Below are positions 52,477-61,610 of a stretch of 64,000 nucleotides of DNA, in pieces. Origin of the DNA: Psychrobacillus sp. NEAU-3TGS (GTDB lineage: Bacteria > Bacillota > Bacilli > Bacillales_A > Planococcaceae). The notes under the pieces were generated by a model that was not told where the DNA came from, did no database searches, and saw only the letters and a list, made by a program, of their open reading frames with translations. Every line of letters starts with the position of its first letter. Position 1 is the stretch's first letter. The position numbers and the translations under genes were made by a program. The DNA lies in contig NZ_JAPNOZ010000001.1 in assembly GCF_029955155.1 (NCBI RefSeq), positions 1 through 64,000 of the forward strand. The letters run 5' to 3'.

Positions 52477-54003
52477 TTAACCTTCTTCATTTATAATAAC
52501 TTTTCGTCCTCTAAGCTTGAGCAGTAAAGGAACTAACAACCACGCTGCTGCCGCTACGATGAACACCAATGATAATGGTTTCGTAAAGAAAATGCTGAAG
52601 TCTCCATTTGAAATGGTTAAAGCGCGTCGCATATTATTTTCGATCATCGGTCCTAATACAAGGGCAAGAACTAAAGGAGCCACTGGGTAATCATTCTTAG
52701 ACAATAAATAACCTAAAACACCGCAGCCTAAAAGTAAAAACAAATCAAATGTTGTGTATTGGACTGCGTACACACCAAAGAAGGAAATTGCGACTATCAT
52801 CGGTAGTAAATACTTTTTAGGTGTTTCAATAATTTTTGCAAAGACGCGAACTAATGGCATATTCAACACAAGTAACATTAAGTTTCCGATGAACATACTT
52901 GCGATTAGTCCCCATGCAACTTCTGGGTGCTCGTCAAACAGTAATGGACCTGGTTGAATATTGTACATGATTAGTGCACCCATTAATATTGCAGTTGTAC
53001 CTGATCCAGGAATTCCTAAAGTTAAAAGTGGAATCATTGCCCCACCAGAAGCTGCATTATTTGCTGACTCGGGACCAGCTACACCTGCAATATTTCCTTT
53101 ACCAAACGTTTCTGGGTTTTTACTAAATTTTTTCTCTGTCATATACGAGAAGAAAGAGGCAAGTGTCGCACCTGCTCCTGGTAAAACTCCGATAAAGAAT
53201 CCAAGAAGAGAGCCACGCGTAATTGGTATTGCACTGTCTTTCAGGTCTTGTTTAGTTGGCATTATACGATGAATTTTGGCAATTGCACCCGTCTCTTCAT
53301 CTTTCTCTAAAATCGTTTTAAATACTTCTCCAAGTGCAAATAACCCTACAGCAACTGTTAAAAATTCAAGTCCGGAATACAAAATAGGCTGATCGTATGT
53401 AAATCGAGCAATACCAGAAACAGCATCGATTCCAATTGTTCCAAGCATTAGCCCTAAAACAGTCATGATCAACGCTTTAGTCATCGACTTTCCTGCAAGC
53501 CCACTAACTGCTGCTAATCCTAATAACATTAGAGAAAAGTATTCCGCTGGTCCAAACTTTACGGCAACGTTCGATAACGGTTCTGCTAAAAGAACAAGGC
53601 CGATCAGTGCTACAATCCCAGCACAAAATGATCCAATTGCCGAAATTGCCAAAGCCGCTCCTGCACGACCTTGTTGTGCCATTTGATAACCATCTAATGT
53701 CGTCACAACGGAAGAGGATTCCCCTGGTGTGTTCAATAAAATAGAAGTAGTTGATCCTCCGTACATCGCTCCATAATAAACCCCTGCTAATAAAATAATT
53801 GAACTCGCCGCAGCTGCACTAGTTGGCATACCTGAAGTAATCGTTGCTGTTACAGGAATTAGGAGAGCAACACCGCTCATCGGACCTATACCCGGTAACA
53901 CTCCTACTGCCGTCCCAATGATAACGCCGACCAAAGCAAACAATAAATTTTGCCACTGAAAAGCGACACTAAAACCGTCTGCTAAAAATTGTAATGTATC
54001 CAT
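52477..54003 (-). CDS. tctA: Tripartite tricarboxylate transporter, large membrane subunit
   Basis: This 508-residue TctA-type permease has about twelve helices. Its conserved loops are GTAVGVLPGIGPMSGVALL near 30 and LGIPGSGTTAILMGALIMY near 330, plus GFFIGVLPGAGATLASF near 265. It carries out secondary uptake of tricarboxylates or related organic acids using an external binding protein. It is the third gene of the tctCBA set. The substrate is not certain (citrate, tartrate and others occur in the family). Confidence 0.93.
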   Translation of the reverse strand: MDTLQFLADGFSVAFQWQNLLFALVGVIIGTAVGVLPGIGPMSGVALLIPVTATITSGMPTSAAAASSIILLAGVYYGAMYGGSTTSILLNTPGESSSVVTTLDGYQMAQQGRAGAALAISAIGSFCAGIVALIGLVLLAEPLSNVAVKFGPAEYFSLMLLGLAAVSGLAGKSMTKALIMTVLGLMLGTIGIDAVSGIARFTYDQPILYSGLEFLTVAVGLFALGEVFKTILEKDEETGAIAKIHRIMPTKQDLKDSAIPITRGSLLGFFIGVLPGAGATLASFFSYMTEKKFSKNPETFGKGNIAGVAGPESANNAASGGAMIPLLTLGIPGSGTTAILMGALIMYNIQPGPLLFDEHPEVAWGLIASMFIGNLMLLVLNMPLVRVFAKIIETPKKYLLPMIVAISFFGVYAVQYTTFDLFLLLGCGVLGYLLSKNDYPVAPLVLALVLGPMIENNMRRALTISNGDFSIFFTKPLSLVFIVAAAAWLLVPLLLKLRGRKVIINEEG

Positions 54004-54021
54004 AGCTTAACTCCTTCCTCT

Positions 54022-54471
54022 CTACAACAACGGAAATCCTGGCAATGAACCGCCGAGAAGCTCCGAAAACATATAATAGACACCAAATGAAAAAGCAGCT
54101 GAAATTAGAATGGAATAAACCATTTTTCCACGCTCCACCGTTTGAAAAGCAATTAGTAAAAATAGAAAAGTAGATACGACATATCCAATCTTCTCTAAGA
54201 AAAAGGCATAAAGCACTGCACTTACAAAAATGATCAGGAACTTTTTATATTGCAGTCGCTCTTTCTTCCATTCTTCCGATTTGTATTTAAATGTTTCATA
54301 TAAAAGACGAGCACTTAAAGCAATTAATATAATACCAAGCCACATCGGAAATATTTTTGGACCGACGGATGAGCCGTATGCACTGTCAGAAATTTTTTGA
54401 CTCTCTACAAGAAACAAAATCCCGACTAACAAAAAGGCAACACCGGCAAACCGATCGAATTTTTTATTCAT
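54022..54471 (-). CDS. tctB: Tripartite tricarboxylate transporter, small membrane subunit
   Basis: This 149-residue TctB-type protein has four hydrophobic helices: FAGVAFLLVGILFLVES near the start, GPKIFPMWLGIILIAL near 37 and two late helices. The small subunit partners TctA. It lies between tctC and tctA; a hairpin at 54497-54516 separates it from tctC, which may reduce membrane subunit levels. Confidence 0.88.
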   Translation of the reverse strand: MNKKFDRFAGVAFLLVGILFLVESQKISDSAYGSSVGPKIFPMWLGIILIALSARLLYETFKYKSEEWKKERLQYKKFLIIFVSAVLYAFFLEKIGYVVSTFLFLLIAFQTVERGKMVYSILISAAFSFGVYYMFSELLGGSLPGFPLL

Positions 54472-54496
54472 ATTTTTAATCGCTCCTAACTTAAAA

Positions 54497-54516
54497 AGGC
54501 GACTTTGCAGCCGCCT
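54497..54516 (-). terminator. Intra-operon hairpin between tctC and tctB
   Basis: aggcg (54497-54501) pairs with cgcct (54512-54516), with partial inner pairing. The minus strand continues TTTTTAAG. A leaky terminator here would leave the binding protein in excess over the membrane subunits. Confidence 0.6.
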
Positions 54517-54524
54517 ATATACTA

Positions 54525-55559
54525 TTATTTTTGCATACCAAGTGCTGTTAAAAGTTCTACAATCACTTTATCTTGTTCTTCTAAATAAGTAGTAAAGTCT
54601 GCTGAGTTACGGTATTCGCTTGCCCAGCCATTCTTTTCTAACTCTGCTTTCCACTCGTCTGTTTCAACCATTTCTGCTAGTTTGTCAGACCAATAGTTTT
54701 TTGCACCTTCAGACATTTCTTTCGGTCCAAAAATACCTCTCCAGATAGTAAACTCTGCATCGATACCTGATTCTTTATAAGTAGGTACATCTGCTAGTTC
54801 TCCTTCTAAACGTTCAGAAGAGCTAACTGCCAATACGCGTACATCTCCAGATTTTGCATATGTTGCGATCGTAGATGCATCTGTTGCGATAACGTCTGCA
54901 TTACCGCCTAATAATGCAGCAACCGCTTCTCCACCACCATCATATGACACATACTTCACTGCTTTCGGATCAATTCCCGCTTCAAATGCAGGCAAGATTC
55001 CTACAAGATGATCCATTGAACCAGGTGCAGAACCACCTGCAAGTGTTACTGCTGTTGGCTCAGCTTTAATCGCATCTAGCACATCTTGCAATGTTTCGAA
55101 AGATGAGTCACTTTTCACAACAATCGCTCCGTAGTCACGAGTTAGTTGCGCAAGTGGTGTTGTATCTTTGTAACCGTAAGGGCTGTTCCCTTCTGCTTTA
55201 TCATTGTTAATAAGAATTGGTGGAGACTTTACCATGAGTACATAGTCATTTTTCGCTTCTTTCGTTGCAAACTCTGCCATGTAAACCGCTCCGCCGCCCC
55301 CTGGTTTATTTTCAACGACGATTGGTTTTTCGATTAACTTTGTATCATTCATCGTTTTAGCGATTGATCGAGCAGTTAAATCCCATCCGCCTCCAGCACC
55401 TGATGGAGCTACAATCGTAATATTATTTTTCGGATAATCCGATGTACTAGCTCCTTCAACTTTACTTTCGCTTCCTTTTTCACTTGACGAACAAGCCGCT
55501 AACCCCACTGCTAAAACAGCTGTAAAAGCGATTGACGTGACCTTCTTCCAAGTTTTCAT
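54525..55559 (-). CDS. tctC: Tripartite tricarboxylate transporter binding protein
   Basis: This 344-residue lipoprotein has signal VLAVGLAACSSSE (Cys at about residue 23). The TctC/Bug fold follows: NNITIVAPSGAGGGWDLTAR near 45, then VVENKPGGGGAVYMAEF and GGNADVIATDAS. It captures an organic acid outside the membrane and delivers it to TctAB. It is directly downstream of a CitA/CitB-type two-component system, which likely induces it. Confidence 0.92.
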   Translation of the reverse strand: MKTWKKVTSIAFTAVLAVGLAACSSSEKGSESKVEGASTSDYPKNNITIVAPSGAGGGWDLTARSIAKTMNDTKLIEKPIVVENKPGGGGAVYMAEFATKEAKNDYVLMVKSPPILINNDKAEGNSPYGYKDTTPLAQLTRDYGAIVVKSDSSFETLQDVLDAIKAEPTAVTLAGGSAPGSMDHLVGILPAFEAGIDPKAVKYVSYDGGGEAVAALLGGNADVIATDASTIATYAKSGDVRVLAVSSSERLEGELADVPTYKESGIDAEFTIWRGIFGPKEMSEGAKNYWSDKLAEMVETDEWKAELEKNGWASEYRNSADFTTYLEEQDKVIVELLTALGMQK

Positions 55560-55616
55560 AAAATCCCCCTCATCCCCAAAGTAATGACAGCGTTTTCATT
55601 CGCTTGTTATTAATTT

Positions 55617-55652
55617 ATCAGAACATTTGACTAATACAATGTTTCTGATGAT
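55617..55652. promoter_or_regulatory. Inverted repeat upstream of tctC
   Basis: atcagaacat and atgtttctgat form an imperfect inverted repeat (one extra base) in the 134-bp gap between the response-regulator stop and tctC. It could be the response regulator's binding site or a weak terminator for the sensor operon. Low certainty. Confidence 0.35.
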
Positions 55653-55693
55653 AAGTTGGATAATGAAAATTGAAATCATTTTGTTCATATTGT

Positions 55694-56383
55694 TCACGAC
55701 GAATGAATGAAGTATCTTCGTTCTGGTCTACCAACTGTCCCGTAAATAAGCTCAGCATAGACAAGCTTTTCAGATGCAAGATACTCTAAGTAACGTCTTG
55801 CAGTTGAACGACTTACTCCAACCTCTAACCCAAGTGCTTCTGCTGTAATGCCGTCATTTACTTTCTTAATATGATTGACCACTTTTTCTTTTGTAATGGG
55901 ATCAATTCCTTTTGGCGGAGTATCTTCCGAATGAGGAATGGAAGAAGTGTTATTCCAAAGTGACTTGATCAATTCCTCCTGTACCCTCCCGCTGCCTGTA
56001 AGAATGTCTCTTTTCGTTTTATAGGATAGTAAACTTTCTTTAAACTTCTCGAATGTTAATGGCTTTAAAATATAATCCGCCACACCGCCTCGGAACGCTT
56101 TTTTTACTATTTCCGACTCTGCTGCTGCAGTGATAAAAATGATATCCGTGTCTGGACTATGTTCTTGGATAATTGTCAATAAATCCGTTCCAAGTGTATC
56201 TGGCAGATAAACGTCCAGTAAGATTAAATCTGGCATATATGAAATAATCCAATCCTTTGCTTCTTCTCCTGTATACGCTGAGCCGATAACTTTAAATTCT
56301 TCCAACTTTTCGATAAATCGTCGATGAATATCCGAAATTCGTTTATCATCCTCCACGATTAAAATCTCTATTTGCTTTGTCAT
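55694..56383 (-). CDS. CitB/DctR-type response regulator
   Basis: This 229-residue regulator has an N-terminal receiver domain (EILIVEDDKRISDIHRRFIE, phosphoacceptor Asp in MPDLILLDVYLP near 54, Thr/Lys in ITAAAES and YILKPL). The C-terminal winged helix is of the CitB type (NDGITAEALGLEVGVSRSTA). Its true ATG is at 56383 after aaaaggggg; it overlaps the sensor kinase end by 38 bp. It probably activates tctCBA, located just downstream. Confidence 0.9.
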   Translation of the reverse strand: MTKQIEILIVEDDKRISDIHRRFIEKLEEFKVIGSAYTGEEAKDWIISYMPDLILLDVYLPDTLGTDLLTIIQEHSPDTDIIFITAAAESEIVKKAFRGGVADYILKPLTFEKFKESLLSYKTKRDILTGSGRVQEELIKSLWNNTSSIPHSEDTPPKGIDPITKEKVVNHIKKVNDGITAEALGLEVGVSRSTARRYLEYLASEKLVYAELIYGTVGRPERRYFIHSS

Positions 56384-57986
56384 GTAAATAACCCCCTTTT
56401 GGAATAGAAACGATAAACAATGCTCCGCCCAAATCTCCCTTTTCAAGCGCGATAGAACCACCTAAATCATTCACGTTTTCCTTTACTTTTACCAAACCAA
56501 ATCCCCGATTCGTATCACTTTTCGTAGATACTTTCTCTTTCCAAACTATATCTAGCACTTCCGCAGGTACCCCTGCCCCGGAGTCTTCCACTTCTATTAT
56601 GATTTCCTCTCCATTGTCCACGATCAATATGCGGACATTGCGTAGCTCTTCTGGTAATTTCTCTACTGCTTCAAAGGCATTCGTCACTAAGTTACCAATT
56701 ATAGAAACAAAGAGATGCTTCTGCAGATGCTTCGGTAGCTTTTCTAAATAACTATCTTCATCCAATATAAACCGCACTTTTAATTCCTTTGCGCGATTAA
56801 GAAACCCAATGACAATCCCACCAAGAAACGGGTCCTGTAAACGCTTCGTCATAAATTGAATAAGGGATTGATGCTCTGCTGTTTCCACATGGATTAAGTT
56901 AATAGCTTCATCATAAGAGTTCAGTTGAATAAGACCAGAAATGGTATATAAAAAATTATTGTATTCGTGGGTTTGAGCACGTAAAGCCTCTGTATATTGC
57001 TTCACTTGTGATAGTTCTTCTGCTAAACGATCAATATCAGATTGGGAGCGAAAACTTGATACAGCTCCGATAATTTTCTCGCCGTCACGAATGGGTATAC
57101 GATTAACGATTGCCTTTTTTCCTCTTAACTCCATCGATCGATCTAAATGCTCTTCACCAGATTCTAATACTTGCGGAAGATACGTATTTGGTATAACCTC
57201 CCAAATATTTCGCCCGACTAATTTGGTATGAGACGGTAATGATAATATTTCAAGTGCAGCTGAATTGGCCATTGTAATCATGCCTTTTGCATCTACCATT
57301 ACAATCCCTTCACGAACGGATTCTATCAATGCATTACGCTCTGTGAACAGATTCGCAATTTCTACTGGCTCCAGATCAAACAACTCTTTCTTAATATTCC
57401 TTGCTAATATACTAGAACCTAGAATTCCTAGTAATATTGCAATTACAACGATATAGGCAATATTATCTACATAGCGAATGAATAACGTTGTCATATCCTC
57501 TTTTAAAAATCCAACCGATATAATTCCGATAATATCACCATTCTCATCCATTACAGGAGCTTTTCCTCTAAGGGCTGTGCCAAGTGTACCAGTAGCTTCC
57601 GAAATATAGGATTTCCCGTATAATAGGGCTTGTTCATTGTCATCCCCGACCATTTTTTTTCCGATTCTTTCGACTACTGGATGCGCATAGCGGATACCGT
57701 CTTTATCCCCAATAACGACATATTCTGCCCCTGTACTTGCCTGAATGGTCATTGCGATGGGTTGTAACACATCTGTTGGATTGTCTGACTCGAAGCCTGC
57801 TATAATATCTGGTCGTTCTGCTGTAGTAACAGCGATGCTAAGCGCACGTTCTCCAACTTGCCCTTCAATCGCATGCGAAATGATAAAATAAAAAGAAATA
57901 CCTGTCATAATTGCTACAACAGATACAAAGACTGCTCCAAATCCAAAAATTCTTGCTTGTAATGACCTCTTTTCCATCCTATCCAC
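56346..57986 (-). CDS. CitA/DcuS-type sensor histidine kinase
   Basis: This 546-residue membrane sensor has helix 1 at about 12-35, an extracytoplasmic sCache/PAS-like domain (about 36-170, GAEYVVIGDKDGIRYAHP) typical of citrate/dicarboxylate sensors, and helix 2 near 175. A cytosolic PAS domain (about 215-320), the phosphoacceptor His in RAQTHEYNNFLYTISGL near 345 and an HATPase (NLVTNAFEAVE, DSGAGVP, GFGLVKVKENV) follow. It starts at GTG three bases after the AEC gene stop. It likely senses the tct substrate. Confidence 0.92.
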   Translation of the reverse strand: MDRMEKRSLQARIFGFGAVFVSVVAIMTGISFYFIISHAIEGQVGERALSIAVTTAERPDIIAGFESDNPTDVLQPIAMTIQASTGAEYVVIGDKDGIRYAHPVVERIGKKMVGDDNEQALLYGKSYISEATGTLGTALRGKAPVMDENGDIIGIISVGFLKEDMTTLFIRYVDNIAYIVVIAILLGILGSSILARNIKKELFDLEPVEIANLFTERNALIESVREGIVMVDAKGMITMANSAALEILSLPSHTKLVGRNIWEVIPNTYLPQVLESGEEHLDRSMELRGKKAIVNRIPIRDGEKIIGAVSSFRSQSDIDRLAEELSQVKQYTEALRAQTHEYNNFLYTISGLIQLNSYDEAINLIHVETAEHQSLIQFMTKRLQDPFLGGIVIGFLNRAKELKVRFILDEDSYLEKLPKHLQKHLFVSIIGNLVTNAFEAVEKLPEELRNVRILIVDNGEEIIIEVEDSGAGVPAEVLDIVWKEKVSTKSDTNRGFGLVKVKENVNDLGGSIALEKGDLGGALFIVSIPKGGYLHDKANRDFNRGG

Positions 57987-57989
57987 TCA

Positions 57990-58919
57990 CTATCCCCACA
58001 AAATATTCGAAAGATAAATAACGATTGTTACCGTAATACAACTAACGACTGTCGAAAATAATACAATTTGTGCGGCTAAATTTGCTTCTACATCATACTC
58101 TAATGCAAGTGTCGAGCTATTTCGAGATGTTGGAAAAGCACTTGCGATAAATAATGACTGTGCTACGACCCCATCAAATCCCATTAATAGAATTAATCCG
58201 AAAGCTAGAACAGGACCTATAACTAACCTACCTATTGTACTTGTTAATATCACTTTATTTAAAATCGTTTTAATATCTAACTGTGCTAATTGCGCTCCTA
58301 AAGTAATCAACGCAATCGAAATAAACGCATTCGCTAAGTAATCAAGTGGAATACGCAAAAATATTGGAATGCCAATATTGAATATATTCATCAGCGCACC
58401 AACTATAAGCGCATGCACAATTGGCAAACGAAGCAAGCTGCGTAAAATATCTAAGCCAGACTTTGTAGAAGAGATTAAATTATAAAGACCATATGTATAC
58501 GTAATTACATTTTGGAAAATGACAATAATAATCTGAATAGACGTTCCAAGAGGATTCGCCGCAAACAACATCTGACTTACAGGAATACCGTAGTTTCCGG
58601 AGTTGATGAGCACGACACTATTTTTATAAATAGCCGCTTGGTTTCTATTAAGCTTTAAGAGTTTACTAACAATTGCTCCTAACAGCATTAAACTAACACT
58701 AAAAATCAATAAGTATAGAATTATATGTCCCAATACCCCCGCATTCACTTTCGTTTCATATATATTAATAAAAACAGCTGCTGGCATTAAACAATAAGTG
58801 ATTAAATTCGATAACGCCTTTAGATTAAATTGAAACTTTAGCTGCAGTGACGCTCCAATTCCTAGCATGATTAGAATCGGGGCAACTACTTGAAAAAACA
58901 CCATACTTAAATAAACCAT
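57990..58919 (-). CDS. AEC-family transporter (malate permease/auxin efflux carrier type)
   Basis: This 309-residue protein has about ten helices, with the family pattern FFQVVAPILIMLGIGASLQL at the start, VLINSGNYGIPVSQMLFAA near 110 and a C-terminal half with ASAFPTSRNSSTLALEYD. Homologues carry malate, malonate or other organic acids, or auxin in plants. It is the first gene of a run that includes the CitA/CitB-like system and tct genes, suggesting a second carrier for the same class of acid. The ATG at 58919 is preferred over an upstream one because of the gaagaggt site. Confidence 0.85.
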   Translation of the reverse strand: MVYLSMVFFQVVAPILIMLGIGASLQLKFQFNLKALSNLITYCLMPAAVFINIYETKVNAGVLGHIILYLLIFSVSLMLLGAIVSKLLKLNRNQAAIYKNSVVLINSGNYGIPVSQMLFAANPLGTSIQIIIVIFQNVITYTYGLYNLISSTKSGLDILRSLLRLPIVHALIVGALMNIFNIGIPIFLRIPLDYLANAFISIALITLGAQLAQLDIKTILNKVILTSTIGRLVIGPVLAFGLILLMGFDGVVAQSLFIASAFPTSRNSSTLALEYDVEANLAAQIVLFSTVVSCITVTIVIYLSNILWG

Positions 58920-59003
58920 ACATATTACCTCTTCCTCATCAAAATACATTTTACTAAAATATTATCCCACTGTTTGCAATTTTCTGCTACATCATTAATT
59001 AGA

Positions 59004-59092
59004 TTGGTTACTCTTACCGCCAACCTGGTTACCCTACGCCATATATTTCCCCTTTGTAAGTGACCCTTTCTTTTATGCAAGTCACTCTCCTA
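59004..59092 (+). promoter_or_regulatory. Paired 21-bp-spaced repeats, putative LytTR sites
   Basis: tggttactcttac (first ggtta at 59006) and tggttaccctacg (ggtta at 59027) are direct repeats 21 bp apart. Further on gtaagtgacc (aag at 59058) and gcaagtcact (aag at 59079) are also 21 bp apart, in roughly the opposite sense. LytTR regulators bind direct repeats at two-turn spacing, and a LytTR gene is in the downstream operon. Confidence 0.45.
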
Positions 59093-59179
59093 TTTCCCCC
59101 AGTCACCGAAAAACGGGTTACACAGTAAAGAATTCACCATACACTGGCATTACAAAGAAATATAGCGGAGGGATAGCAA

Positions 59180-59899
59180 GTGAAGATAATTGAAGTGAAC
59201 AATCTAACAAAATCATACGGAACGAACCATGTGTTACAAGGTGTAAACTTTCATGCTCAGTCTGGAGAAATCATAGGAGTCATTGGAAAAAATGGAGCCG
59301 GGAAATCGACGTTTTTGGAAATATTAATGACGATTAAACAATACGATGCAGGAACAGTTATTGTGTTAGATGAGAATATTGCATCACTACCTATGAATCG
59401 ACTTGAACAAGTGCGGAAGCAGATTTCTGTTGTCCTGCAACCGACTCAATTTTATAAAACATTGAAAGTAGAAGAATTACTAAAACTGTTCAAAGCATAT
59501 TACAAATCGGATCTAGACATTAAAAAAATTATCGTCGATTTCAAGCTGGAACCTCACCGGAAGAAGTATTTTGATAAGCTTTCAGGTGGTTGGAAACAAA
59601 TTGTGAGCTTAGCTATTGCTTTTTTATCTGCACCAAAACTGCTCATTTTAGATGAACCGACAACTGGACTAGATCCCCATATGCGGAATATGCTTTGGTC
59701 CTATATTACAGATTACAATAAACGGACGGGTGGAACGGTCATATTAACCACTCATAATATGGATGAGATTGAGCTATATTGCGACAAAGTAATGCTCATC
59801 AATAATGGTGTGAATGAAGTATTCGATACAACGGAAAGTATTTTGGCAACCGGCTACAAATCCATCCATGAGTTTTATCTGAAGAGAGTATCTATTTAA
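59180..59899 (+). CDS. ABC exporter ATPase
   Basis: This 239-residue ATPase has Walker A IGKNGAGKST near 35, Q-loop VVLQPTQFYKTL, signature KLSGGWKQ near 135, Walker B LLILDEPTTGLDPH near 155 and the switch LTTHNMDE. The class is typical of drug, antibiotic or lantibiotic exporters. It starts at GTG after gcggaggg. It forms an operon with a membrane subunit, a LytTR regulator and a DUF3021 gene. Confidence 0.9.
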   Translation: MKIIEVNNLTKSYGTNHVLQGVNFHAQSGEIIGVIGKNGAGKSTFLEILMTIKQYDAGTVIVLDENIASLPMNRLEQVRKQISVVLQPTQFYKTLKVEELLKLFKAYYKSDLDIKKIIVDFKLEPHRKKYFDKLSGGWKQIVSLAIAFLSAPKLLILDEPTTGLDPHMRNMLWSYITDYNKRTGGTVILTTHNMDEIELYCDKVMLINNGVNEVFDTTESILATGYKSIHEFYLKRVSI

Positions 59900-59911
59900 G
59901 GGGGAAAAATA

Positions 59912-60658
59912 ATGTTAGCGACACAGTTAAAATATGATTTATTAATGTTTTCCAGAGAATTATTTTACTTAGTTTTTACGATTTTCGTGCCACCTGCAAC
60001 GTATATTTTCATGGGGCAATTATATGGAGAGCAATCGTATGCAGGTAACTTAAGCTACGCTCAAACATATACACCATCCTTTATTTTACTCATTACGTTT
60101 ACTGTTGTATTTTTTGCTTTCGGTTTCGATCAAGTCGTCCACCGTACAACAGGTGTGGAGAAACGAATCTCTCTTTCTCCTGTTTCTAAAAATACACTAT
60201 TACTTTCAAGTATTATCCGCTCCACTATTATTACGAGTTTAGGATATGGATTCATTTTAATCATCGGGTTGTTCATGTTTGACTTGGAGTTTGGGCTACT
60301 AAGCTTTTTAACTTCCTATGGATTTTTCATCTTTCTAAATGCTGTATTATTGATTATTGCATCTGCCATTTACTCCTTTTTTCAGCATATGAATAGTGCA
60401 TTAGTATTCTCTATTGTTGTTTTTCAAGCTGTAATCTTCACTGGTGGTTTCGCAATGCCAATTAGCATGATGCCAAAATTCATCCAAGTAATTGCAGATT
60501 TCAATCCAATGTATCATATGAATAATTTATTTATTGCCGTTTGGAATGGACAACTAACTTTTGATCAAAATATGTTTCTTTCAATTGGCTACATTGTTGC
60601 ACTAGTTGCAGTTGCACTCGTCATTCTTCGTATTCAAAATAAACGTAAAATAGGATAG
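59912..60658 (+). CDS. ABC-2 type exporter permease
   Basis: This 248-residue protein has six hydrophobic helices (FYLVFTIFVPPATYIFMGQL, then YTPSFILLITFTVVFFAFGF, up to YIVALVAVALVILRI) and the ABC-2 late motif NPMYHMNNLF near 205. It would work with the preceding ATPase as an exporter; substrate unknown. The following LytTR gene begins 50 bp downstream. Confidence 0.85.
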   Translation: MLATQLKYDLLMFSRELFYLVFTIFVPPATYIFMGQLYGEQSYAGNLSYAQTYTPSFILLITFTVVFFAFGFDQVVHRTTGVEKRISLSPVSKNTLLLSSIIRSTIITSLGYGFILIIGLFMFDLEFGLLSFLTSYGFFIFLNAVLLIIASAIYSFFQHMNSALVFSIVVFQAVIFTGGFAMPISMMPKFIQVIADFNPMYHMNNLFIAVWNGQLTFDQNMFLSIGYIVALVAVALVILRIQNKRKIG

Positions 60659-60707
60659 CCCGCTCACTTCTAAACGTTTACACTTAAGTCGAGAGGGGTG
60701 TAAAAAG

Positions 60708-61166
60708 TTGAAAGTATCATTGAATATAGATAGTGATTTTAAAGAAACAAAAGTGATGATTGAAACACCAGAATTAGATGATTCCGTGCAGGACATTCTT
60801 GATTTTATAAAGGCGCGCGAAACAGAATTCCTCGTAGGAAAAGATGGAGAAATGCAGCATATTTTAAAACCGACTGATATTCACTACTTTCATACCGAAA
60901 AAGAGGCGGTTATCGCGGTAACCTCTTCTGGTTCTTACAAACTAAAAGAGAAGTTATATGAATTGGAAGGAATACTTCCATCTAATAAGTTTATCCGGCT
61001 CTCCAAATCGGTTATTGCAAATCTACATGAGTTAAGCCGATTTGAAGCATCGTTTAATGGCACATTATGTGTGTATTTTAAATCGGGAATGAAGGAATAC
61101 GTTTCTCGGACATATGTGAATGCGATAAAGGAAGCTTTAAAAATGAATAGGAGGAAAAGCGAATGA
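60708..61166 (+). CDS. LytTR-domain transcriptional regulator
   Basis: This 152-residue DNA-binding protein starts at TTG after gagaggggtg. A short N-terminal segment precedes a LytTR domain at about 50-150, with IHYFHTEKEAVIAVTSSGSY, then FIRLSKSVIANLHEL and GMKEYVSRTYVNAIKEAL. It lacks a receiver domain. Such one-component LytTR regulators are typically paired with a small DUF3021 membrane protein that holds them inactive, as seems the plan here. Its stop overlaps the next start (ATGA). Confidence 0.9.
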   Translation: MKVSLNIDSDFKETKVMIETPELDDSVQDILDFIKARETEFLVGKDGEMQHILKPTDIHYFHTEKEAVIAVTSSGSYKLKEKLYELEGILPSNKFIRLSKSVIANLHELSRFEASFNGTLCVYFKSGMKEYVSRTYVNAIKEALKMNRRKSE

Positions 61167-61571
61167 AAACCTTTTTATTTCGAAGCATGATTGGTATTTT
61201 CTTCGGTGCATTTCTTGCAGTTGTATTTACAAATTTATATGTAATTTCGAATGATCGTATTATGCTAGATGGAACTTTGTTTCTAAAGACTCGCTTGGCT
61301 CTATCTTTTGCGGTGGGTTTTTCACGGTCAGCTCCCTCTATTTTGAAAATCCTAATTTACGGCTTTATCAGCAAACGGCATTACATTTTGTCACGGTTAT
61401 CCTATTGTATTTCCTTTTAGCTTTTGGTATTGGATGGGTTCCATTTAATATGGCTAGTTTTTCCATTGCCATTGCTTCATTCCTCGGCTTCTATGTAATT
61501 TTTTGGACGTCCTTCTATCTTTATTTTAAAAGACAAATGAAGAAATTGAATGAAGAGCTAGAGATGCTCTA
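61163..61571 (+). pseudogene. DUF3021 membrane protein gene with frameshift
   Basis: The start MKTFLFRSMIGIFFGAFLAV fits DUF3021, a four-helix inner-membrane protein usually encoded after a LytTR gene and acting as its antagonist. The original frame leaves at the T5 run 61318-61322 and ends early at 61420. Adding one T restores a reading through FFTVSSLYFENPN and YFLLAFGIGWVPFNMASF to a stop at 61569-61571, about 136 residues, the expected size. Either a one-base sequencing or assembly error, or an inactivated gene. Confidence 0.8.
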
Positions 61572-61576
61572 ATCGG

Positions 61577-61606
61577 AAAAGAAGAGCCCTATTAAGAGCT
61601 CTTCTT
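61577..61606. terminator. Bidirectional terminator
   Basis: aaagaagagc (61577-61586) pairs with gctcttcttt (61597-61606) between the converging DUF3021 and PstS-like genes. Confidence 0.85.
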
Positions 61607-61610
61607 TCTA

